Part shown: piece after piece, positions 6,554-11,033 of the stretch
How the letters are laid out: every line of letters begins with the position of its first letter
How positions within the stretch are numbered: the stretch's first letter is position 1
DNA from: Atribacteria bacterium SCGC AAA255-N14
GTDB lineage: Bacteria; Atribacterota; JS1; SB-45; 34-128
NCBI GenBank assembly: GCA_000405345.1
Contig: ASPC01000011.1
Coordinates: forward strand, 1-11,033
Length of the DNA: 11,033 nt
Direction: 5' to 3'
Translations under genes and position numbers: made by a program
The notes under the pieces: generated by a model
What the model was told of the DNA's origin: nothing
Database searches by the model: none
The model's input: the letters and a program-made list of their open reading frames with translations, nothing else

Positions 6554-7378
6554 ATGACATTACTTGTTTCATGGACAGGAGTTGACACTCACGGTACTGC
6601 ATCTGCTTACATTGCTGCAGATAGTCGTGTAAGTTGGGGCGATACTGCTGTTTTTGACCATGGAAGAAAGGTTTTCGCATTTCGGCACTCACCAGATATT
6701 CTTGGGTATTGTGGTGATGTGCTTTTTCCTACAATGGCCCTTTCTCAATTAACAGAAATGGCTGACCGAGGTTTGCTATTCTCGCCCCAATCGTCCTGCA
6801 AAGAAAGGTTTGAATCGATTAAAGAAAAACTTGTGCATCAGTTTCACAAGTACCCGAGGATGGTAGAAGGGATTACGGCAGATATATTGCGGGTAATACA
6901 CATTTCCAGAGATCCAACTAATAATTTGAAATTCGAATGCCGACTTATTGAATGGACACGCGGTAAAGGCTGGTCTGGGAAAGATATGGCCATGCCACAA
7001 GAGTCAGATATACTTTTTGTACTCGGGTCAGGTACAAAGGAATTCAATACTAATTTTGAGCGTTATAGAAAGGGTCCTGATCATGGTACAAGTCGCGGTG
7101 TATTTCACTGCTTTTGTGACACTCTATTAAACATTAAAGATAAGAAGTGCGGTGGTGCACCACAATTAGTCGGCATTTACAGAAAGCCTGATTCCTCTGC
7201 CATAACATATGGAATAATAAAGGAGAAACAGAGATATTTTCTTGGTGCAAGGATAGATGACAATGTTGATTTCACTCGTGTTGAATGGCGAAATGATTTA
7301 TTTGAGCTTTGTGACGGGAAGTCAATGAAGAGATTTGCACAAGCTCAATCTCAACCCGATCATTTAAGAAGGAGTTAA
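6554..7378 (+). CDS. Proteasome-like Ntn-hydrolase family protein, function unknown
   Basis: A 274-residue soluble protein. Its N-terminus reads MTLLVSW, and removal of Met would expose Thr as the first residue, the nucleophile position of proteasome beta subunits and HslV. Further hallmarks follow in order: AADSRVSWG at 21-29 (like the AADSRAT segment holding the proteasome Asp17) and GRKVF at 37-41 (like Lys33). The Asp23-to-Lys39 spacing of 16 equals that of the proteasome. GYCGD at 51-55 corresponds to the proteasome AGxxAD loop. The C-terminal part has GGAPQLVGIYRK at about 197-208 and a YFLGARID strand near 228-235. At 274 residues it is longer than HslV (about 175). No ATPase partner is adjacent. 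The ribosome site aaagagg is about 12 nt before the ATG. It lies alone after the restriction-modification gene; a role in protein quality control or defence is inference. Confidence 0.65.
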   Translation: MTLLVSWTGVDTHGTASAYIAADSRVSWGDTAVFDHGRKVFAFRHSPDILGYCGDVLFPTMALSQLTEMADRGLLFSPQSSCKERFESIKEKLVHQFHKYPRMVEGITADILRVIHISRDPTNNLKFECRLIEWTRGKGWSGKDMAMPQESDILFVLGSGTKEFNTNFERYRKGPDHGTSRGVFHCFCDTLLNIKDKKCGGAPQLVGIYRKPDSSAITYGIIKEKQRYFLGARIDDNVDFTRVEWRNDLFELCDGKSMKRFAQAQSQPDHLRRS

Positions 7379-7437
7379 CACAGGCAACTCCCTGGACCCC
7401 CACCACTTTCAAATTAAAAATTTTAACGATTTTTTAT

Positions 7438-7448
7438 GGGGGGGGGGG
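7438..7448 (+). repeat. Homopolymer run of 11 G
   Basis: Eleven consecutive G follow an AT-rich tract, 60 bp after the stop of the Ntn-hydrolase-like gene. Such runs are prone to slippage and are rare in AT-rich genomes. A C-rich patch upstream (ggaccccc at 7393-7401) could pair with it. Confidence 0.9.
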
Positions 7449-7460
7449 CGAGGTGCTGTC

Positions 7461-7491
7461 GGAGGTCTCGGCGCTTTTGCGTCGAGCCTCC
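7461..7491 (+). terminator. GC-rich hairpin, possible terminator-like structure
   Basis: ggagg at the left and cctcc at the right close a long stem. The inner arms tcggcgc (7468-7474) and gcgtcga (7479-7485) pair around a TTTT loop, with one bulge and one wobble. It is by far the strongest GC hairpin after the 6554-7378 gene, but no T-run follows, so intrinsic termination is uncertain. It may belong to a mobile or recombination site. Confidence 0.45.
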
Positions 7492-7545
7492 TACTCAGGG
7501 TTTAATGTAACCAGAACTCTGAATAAGCACTCCAGGTTAATATAG

Positions 7546-7617
7546 TCAGAACAAGGGCATGCACTCTAATCCCAAAAGCCTTGCGGTTTTTGGTCCAGGT
7601 GATGCCCGGCGTTAACC
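7546..7617 (+). other. attC-like integron cassette recombination site
   Basis: The site has attC architecture. The left half is AAC (7550-7552), spacer AA, then gggcatgcac (7555-7564). The right half is gtgatgccc (7599-7607), spacer ggc, then GTT (7611-7613). The halves pair as gggcat/atgccc and cac/gtg, leaving one unpaired G on the left arm, the extrahelical base characteristic of attC. The interior 7572-7592 forms a second stem, ccaaaagcc against ggtttttgg. Total length of about 70 bp is normal for attC. The outer core heptamers (tcagaac and gttaacc) fit the RYYYAAC/GTTRRRY consensus only partly. No integrase gene is in the window. Confidence 0.55.
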
Positions 7618-7659
7618 GTATAATTAAAGAATAATAGACACGAAAGATGGCATACTACT

Positions 7660-7815
7660 ATGAACAACAAAGGTGGTTATTATGCAATAAAAGGATTTCT
7701 CTATCAATTTGATAAAGCTTTAATAGAGATATTAAGAAATCCTAGCAAAAAAGTTGGAATTGAAAAAAGTAATGTGATAGGGGACGGTTTTTTGTCACAT
7801 TTTATGGGGTTTTAA
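7660..7815 (+). pseudogene. Truncated gene with GGYYAIKGFLYQ N-terminus
   Basis: A 51-codon frame starts with MNNKGGYYAIKGFLYQF and continues through LIEILRNPSKKVGIE. It looks like the true N-terminus of a longer protein: a GG..A..GF.YQ opening is common at the front of some large defence-associated nuclease and sensor proteins. From about codon 38 the frame runs into the REP-like terminus at 7771-7803 and stops at TAA 7813-7815. The likely event is insertion or deletion at that element, leaving only a stub. It begins 43 bp after the attC-like site and ends 6 bp before the next start, so it may still provide translational coupling. The family name is not recognised with certainty. Confidence 0.5.
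7771..7803 (+). repeat. REP/transposon-end-like palindrome (ggggacggtt..gtcacatt)
   Basis: aatgtgat at 7771-7778 pairs imperfectly with gtcacatt at 7794-7801, enclosing ggggacggttttt. This closely matches a motif recalled as widespread beside REP-associated Y1 transposases. An inverted-orientation relative is at 1581-1610. It forms the 3' part of the truncated frame at 7660-7815. Confidence 0.6.
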
Positions 7816-7821
7816 ATAATT

Positions 7822-8556
7822 ATGGAAACATATAAATTATTTACAAAAAATCCAATAGAAAAGATAGAGGAAATTATTCTCCGCAAAGCTATTCCTTTTG
7901 CCTTGAAAGAAATTGCTAATGATTTAAGTAGAAATAACTTATACATTCAACAACAGCAAAAACTGTTTCATGTACTTCCATTATTAGCTTCTAAGGGGTT
8001 ACAAATAATGAGGAGAAAAGGGCGAGAAAACAAACAAATTTATGAATTATTTCATGGTTGTATTTTAACTGCTTTTTGGAATGGAATAGAACCAGATTTT
8101 GAACACGATTTATTTTATCCCGAAGACGAGAGCTACGACTTTTTAGTACTGAAATATCCTAGAGGAAAGAAGCCAGATTTTAAACCATTACCCAATAAAG
8201 AAATATCTAAAAACGCAGATGTATTTAAAATAGAGCTTGCAGAACTTACTAAACCAGAAAATTTAGAAAAAATTATCACTGACAAATCTAAATATAAAAA
8301 AAGAATTCCGCTGATCAGTATTGCATTTAATGGCCAGATTAATTTTCAAGAAATATTTAATAAATCATCAGAGGTTAATAAGAGTAATTTTGAAACTATT
8401 TGGTTAATGGGGCAAGTTAGTCATCCTAAAGACAAAAACAGATTATGCTACTTCATAGCCGAGATGGTAAAACATAAGGAAATATTCCCTTTGTTTGAAT
8501 TATTGATTGACTGGTCTAAAATTCAAAACGAAGTAAATAAGGTATTTTCAATATAA
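7822..8556 (+). CDS. Uncharacterised protein, 244 aa
   Basis: A soluble, Lys- and Glu-rich protein without signal peptide or membrane segment. The first 75 residues look mainly helical. After them comes a region with YDFLVL at about 109-114, KPDFKPLP at 120-127 and VFKIELAELT at 138-147; this D...E.A pattern is faintly reminiscent of restriction-like nuclease cores but lacks the usual E-x-K, so no nuclease claim is made. A hydrophobic strand LISIAFNG (163-170) and an aromatic C-terminal part (WLMGQVSH) follow. The ribosome site is weak: only gggg at 7806-7809, inside the end of the truncated upstream frame, which suggests coupling to it. It is visibly more AT-rich than the restriction-modification gene. 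No family recognised. Confidence 0.75.
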   Translation: METYKLFTKNPIEKIEEIILRKAIPFALKEIANDLSRNNLYIQQQQKLFHVLPLLASKGLQIMRRKGRENKQIYELFHGCILTAFWNGIEPDFEHDLFYPEDESYDFLVLKYPRGKKPDFKPLPNKEISKNADVFKIELAELTKPENLEKIITDKSKYKKRIPLISIAFNGQINFQEIFNKSSEVNKSNFETIWLMGQVSHPKDKNRLCYFIAEMVKHKEIFPLFELLIDWSKIQNEVNKVFSI

Positions 8557-8640
8557 TTACATTATAAGAGAGATAGCAAGGTTAGGCTTCGTAAGTTCCC
8601 AAATTAGTGAAAAAATTACAAAGAGACAGTTGTGTTAGCG

Positions 8641-8653
8641 CAATAATTCGGTA
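8641..8653 (+). repeat. 13-bp direct repeat caataattcggta, first copy
   Basis: Identical to 9847-9859, 1206 bp away, same orientation. The two copies bracket the 8902-9747 gene, and both lie just downstream of GTT-type cassette core candidates (8634 and 9835). Confidence 0.7.
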
Positions 8654-8776
8654 TCTTTTTCTAACTTTTCTTAAGGGGGCCTAGTAAGTCCAGTTTCCTA
8701 ATTTCTTCTCAAATGATTGAATATAACAGGAGAAAGTCATTTATTACGTTTTCATTATATTTTAAGAAATTACAGT

Positions 8777-8830
8777 ATGTCAAATGTTGAGAACTGCCCC
8801 CAATGCAATATTGAGATTGGCATGGTATAA
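8777..8830 (+). pseudogene. Tiny frame with a CxxC zinc-knuckle start (possible gene fragment)
   Basis: The frame encodes MSNVENCPQCNIEIGMV and then stops. CPQC is half of a zinc-ribbon motif of the sort that begins many small regulatory or nucleic-acid-binding proteins. No ribosome binding site is evident and the second cysteine pair is absent, so this is at most the front end of a lost gene, and may be chance. Confidence 0.2.
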
Positions 8831-8901
8831 TCAAAAAAATAAATACAGAAGACCATAAAAGCCGAATTAGTACATCAATTGTTATGTATGGAGATTAAAA
8901 A

Positions 8902-9747
8902 ATGATTGAATGGATTACAAATAATATTGCATTTCTTACGTTATTTGCAACACTCCTTCTTGTTCTTATTACATTGTATTATACGATGTTAAACAGAAGA
9001 ATGCTGGAAATTTCATCTAGACCAACCGTCTTAATTGAGCCAAAAGAAATTTATCTGACTCCCGACCTTAATAGCAAATGCAATATCGAAGCTCTAAATG
9101 AATTCATAGAAGGGAAAAGGCTTTGGTTTCATATTAAACTTGAAATCGCCAACCTTGGTATTTCACCCGCACAAGATGTATTTCTGGACGCAAAGGTTCA
9201 TTTTGTAGTCAGAAAACCATTTAGAAATTCATGGCTTCCAATCGATAAACCAAAGCACCTAAGTTTTATATCTTCGCAAGGTGTCAAAGGAGCAAGTAAT
9301 AAAAAAACTATCGATATCTGTTTCGATAATTTTGTTGTAGGTGAAATGTTGAAAGATTTTTGTGAAGGGCGAAAGCACCTGGAAGGACATGCGGTGCTTG
9401 CCTCGCAAAAGGAAATTCAAAATAAAAACTTATGGCCCTCACCTCGAATTATTTTGACATGCTATTATAAGGATATCCAATCTATTAACTATTGCTCTGA
9501 ATACCAGTTTTTCTTTCACCTTTACTTTGATGAATCCGAGTCTAAAATAAAATGTTACATTTTGAATATGGAAGATTTAGGCTTTTTAGGCGTAAAGAAA
9601 ATACGTGCCAGAACGAGATATAGGTATTTAAAGCAGACCAGACATCTTAGATACGTTTCTTTTTGGGGGAAAAAGTTTTCCAAAGACGAGCTTGTTCTGC
9701 TTAGACGTGCTAAGGCAGACGAAAAAACAGAAAAAACCAATAGCTAA
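8902..9747 (+). CDS. Uncharacterised single-pass membrane-anchored protein, 281 aa
   Basis: The N-terminus has one strong membrane segment (about residues 8-29, IAFLTLFATLLLVLITLYYTM) followed by basic NRR, predicting a short outside end and a cytoplasmic body. The body begins LEISSRPTVLIEPKEIYL, an arrangement common in small membrane-anchored proteins of accessory islands. It then has several strands with IKLEIANLGISPAQDV at about 78-93, an immunoglobulin-like beta pattern (N-G-x-x-P/A-A). The tail is Arg/Lys-rich (ARTRYRYLKQTRHLRYV), suggesting contact with nucleic acid or lipid headgroups. Start chosen from gtatggag upstream (ggag 8890-8893, 8 nt spacing). It lies alone between two candidate cassette core sites. 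No known family or activity recognised. Confidence 0.75.
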   Translation: MIEWITNNIAFLTLFATLLLVLITLYYTMLNRRMLEISSRPTVLIEPKEIYLTPDLNSKCNIEALNEFIEGKRLWFHIKLEIANLGISPAQDVFLDAKVHFVVRKPFRNSWLPIDKPKHLSFISSQGVKGASNKKTIDICFDNFVVGEMLKDFCEGRKHLEGHAVLASQKEIQNKNLWPSPRIILTCYYKDIQSINYCSEYQFFFHLYFDESESKIKCYILNMEDLGFLGVKKIRARTRYRYLKQTRHLRYVSFWGKKFSKDELVLLRRAKADEKTEKTNS

Positions 9748-9772
9748 TCTACCTGGATATGGCCATAGTAAC

Positions 9773-9841
9773 AGCTAACAAGTGGCTGCACAAAGAATTG
9801 CTCATACGCCGCGGCTTTTGGGTGTCACGGGGACGTTGTAC
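9773..9841 (+). other. Weak or decayed attC-like site
   Basis: The left half AACAAGTGGCTGCAC (9777-9791) matches the left half of the stronger site at 7550-7564 at 12 of 15 positions and is typical of attC. The right side gtgtcacggggacgtt (9822-9837) has the expected gtg...GTT order, but its bases do not complement the left arm well. The interior contains gccgcggc. At 69 bp it has normal attC size, and it lies 26 bp after the stop of the 8902-9747 gene, the expected place for a cassette site. Confidence 0.4.
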
Positions 9842-9846
9842 CAGCT

Positions 9847-9859
9847 CAATAATTCGGTA
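9847..9859 (+). repeat. 13-bp direct repeat caataattcggta, second copy
   Basis: Second copy of 8641-8653. It directly follows the 3' end of the attC-like site at 9773-9841, which supports a repeated boundary rather than chance. Confidence 0.7.
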
Positions 9860-9928
9860 ACTTTACAAGTTCACAAAATATAAAAGAAAATGGTTTTATA
9901 ATCAGATTGAGTATAGAAATTTAAAAAT

Positions 9929-9956
9929 GTGAAGTTGTGAAGCCTGACCCCAAAAG
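9929..9956 (+). repeat. Transposon-end-like motif (gaagcctgacccc)
   Basis: gtgaagttgtgaagcctgacccc followed by aaaag is the best preserved member of the motif family also seen at 3121-3145 and 6479-6497. No transposase is nearby. Confidence 0.5.
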
Positions 9957-10204
9957 ATTTCACACGAATAATATTTGGGATGATACTTTATGCAAAAAAA
10001 TTAACAGGCATAGATTTCATTCCTTCTTAATATATGTTTTATCTTAAAAGAATAGTTATAACTATGTAATATATGGTTAGAATAAGAGTAGGGATGTATT
10101 TAAATAGGGAATAATAATGAGATATTAAATAGAGGCCATAATGCTTGTAGTAATGTTAATTAAACCCTTTTGCTTGTAAAGGTTATAAAGGTGGAAAAAT
10201 ATTA
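9957..10204. other. AT-rich spacer without recognisable gene
   Basis: Very AT-rich, with short imperfect repeats (taaatagggaataat, attaaatagagg). Only the ribosome site for the next gene (aaggtgg, 10188-10194) is recognisable; no good promoter pair or gene was found. Confidence 0.5.
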
Positions 10205-10615
10205 ATGGATAAAATAAAAAATATTGAAGAGAAAATAACAAATTATAAAAATGAATTATTTGCATTGAGACTCTTTTATGAACAGGCGATAATTTTATGG
10301 CCATCTTCTATGTTAGGTTCACTAAATTTTGAGGAACATTATAATAATATTATAAATCGTGGAAATGAAATCATTAAAAAAGCTGAAAATATTTTAAAAT
10401 ATGCCAAAGGTAAGCATAATGTAAATCTACTTGATGAAATAGAATTTCCTCCCTTAGAAGAAGATATGATGCCTTTAGTAAATCCTGATGGAATAGAGAG
10501 ATTAAAATTATTGTTAAAAACATATTACGAGTTATTTCCTGGAAGGGATAAAGATATACCATTAACAGAAGAGGAACATCGATTAATTATGAATAGGATT
10601 ATAGAAAAATATTGA
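10205..10615 (+). CDS. Small uncharacterised helical protein, 136 aa
   Basis: A small, acidic, Leu/Ile-rich soluble protein. Residues 1-25 (MDKIKNIEEKITNYKNELFALR) and about 46-68 (NNIINRGNEIIKKAENILKYA) have heptad-like spacing and probably form coiled coils. The middle is acidic (LDEIEFPPLEEDMMP) and the C-terminus is again helical (LTEEEHRLIMNRIIEKY). A good ribosome site aaggtgg lies 10 nt before the ATG. Base composition is strikingly AT-rich compared with the restriction-modification gene. It is followed after 46 bp by another gene in the same direction, so the two could be co-transcribed. No family recognised. Confidence 0.75.
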   Translation: MDKIKNIEEKITNYKNELFALRLFYEQAIILWPSSMLGSLNFEEHYNNIINRGNEIIKKAENILKYAKGKHNVNLLDEIEFPPLEEDMMPLVNPDGIERLKLLLKTYYELFPGRDKDIPLTEEEHRLIMNRIIEKY

Positions 10616-10616
10616 T

Positions 10617-10645
10617 AAATAGGTGTCTGTCGATATTATCTATTT
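10617..10645 (+). repeat. REP-like motif (aaataggtgtctgtc..ctattt)
   Basis: aaatag at 10617-10622 pairs with ctattt at 10640-10645 around gtgtctgtcgatatt. The aggtgtctgtc core is another sequence recalled as common beside Y1 transposases. It lies directly between two closely spaced genes and overlaps the approach to the next ribosome site. Confidence 0.4.
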
Positions 10646-10661
10646 AGAGGAGGGAATCAAA

Positions 10662-11033
10662 ATGAAACCCAAAGGACAATTAAATTTTAAAGGAGGTGTA
10701 TCTTTAAGATTGAAACATCGCTTTTCGAAGCAACATCATTGGACAGCCAGAAATTTTTCTGAGGAAGCTGCACATATAGAAAATTTTAGTACGAATCTGT
10801 CCAAGGTGGATGGAAGAAGGCACCGCGCATATGTAACTGGCGCAATTCTATTTGCTGTAGCAGCTTTAGAAGCTTCTATTAACGAATTCTATCTAGAGGC
10901 TCAGGATAGAGATAAAAACACTTTATCAGGTTTAAATGATTCTCAATTATCTGTTTTGGCAAATCAATGGGTGAATTTTAAATCTTTTTTTCCTGTCCTT
11001 GAAAAATATCAGGAAGCTTTAAAATCTGTTGGT
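10662..11033 (+). CDS. Uncharacterised protein, N-terminal 124 residues (runs off the window)
   Basis: An open frame from ATG 10662 continues to the last base without a stop. A strong ribosome site, gaggaggg, is at 10647-10654, 7 nt before the start. The protein begins MKPKGQLNFKGGVSLRLKHR, basic at first, then has a predicted hydrophobic helix around residues 57-75 (YVTGAILFAVAALEASINEF) that is amphipathic rather than a clear membrane span. The A-LEA-INEF pattern resembles helices of HEPN-like or other all-helical accessory proteins, but this is too weak to name a family. It may share an operon with the 10205-10615 gene. The true length is unknown. Confidence 0.7.
   Translation, partial: MKPKGQLNFKGGVSLRLKHRFSKQHHWTARNFSEEAAHIENFSTNLSKVDGRRHRAYVTGAILFAVAALEASINEFYLEAQDRDKNTLSGLNDSQLSVLANQWVNFKSFFPVLEKYQEALKSVG

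Larger units (their letters stand above)
8557..8901. other. Intergenic region with a GTTAGCG core and decayed sequence
   Basis: This 345-bp region has no full gene. It contains GTTAGCG at 8634-8640, a match to the 3' core (GTTRRRY) of integron cassette sites, but no convincing matching left half upstream. It is followed at once by caataattcggta (8641-8653), which recurs at 9847-9859 after the second attC-like site. A patch of alternating purine and pyrimidine runs (ttaagggggcc near 8673) has no clear role. Confidence 0.35.

Noticed and set aside
6776..7047. Overlapping reverse-strand frames within the Ntn-hydrolase-like gene
   Set aside because: No ribosome sites and no recognisable protein features, while the forward frame has consistent family-like motifs.
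7822..8556. PD-(D/E)XK nuclease assignment
   Set aside because: KPDF and IELAEL give only a vague D...E pattern without the catalytic Lys, so it was left unassigned.

Overview
The window is AT-rich with strong purine-rich ribosome binding sites. It starts with what looks like the tail of a glycine-type riboswitch and carries several degenerate motifs of the kind that flank REP-associated Y1 transposases in anaerobic Firmicutes and relatives. A low-GC anaerobe (Clostridia-like, or a candidate phylum such as Atribacterota) is the best guess. That is inference from style, because no rRNA or taxonomic marker is present.

Layout. (1) 1-1397: a riboswitch/terminator-like leader followed by a 12-TM MFS exporter; this looks like ordinary chromosome. 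(2) 1464-3110: a unit of about 1.6 kb bounded by two direct repeats of about 117 bp (1464-1580 and 2993-3110). Inside are a reverse-strand winged-helix protein resembling plasmid replication initiators and, upstream of it, a dense repeat block: a long hairpin, three tandem units of about 73 bp, CAACAG/CTGTTG inverted repeats and three 15-bp GTGGA..TCCAC palindromes spaced 22-23 bp. This has the organisation of an initiator gene plus an iteron origin, or of an autorepressor with an operator array. (3) 3198-6323: a single-chain restriction-modification enzyme with an N-terminal PD-(D/E)XK nuclease, a gamma-type adenine methylase and a C-terminal specificity region. (4) 6360-7378: the C-terminal scrap of a REP-associated transposase, then a protein whose N-terminus looks like a proteasome-type Ntn-hydrolase (Thr2, Asp23, Lys39). 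(5) 7379-11033: an accessory stretch with an 11-G run, a well-folding attC-like (integron cassette) site at 7546-7617 and a weaker one at 9773-9841. It also holds a truncated gene whose reading frame runs out through a REP-like terminus, three uncharacterised genes (one with a single membrane anchor), and an uncharacterised gene that runs off the end of the window.

Reading it together: this is a genomic island next to a housekeeping transporter, combining a defence gene (restriction-modification), possible cassette-type recombination sites and decayed transposon ends. No complete transposase, integrase, tRNA, rRNA or CRISPR array was seen. The most novel candidates are the repeat-bounded initiator/iteron unit, the proteasome-like protein beside the restriction-modification gene, and the attC-like sites outside a recognisable integron.
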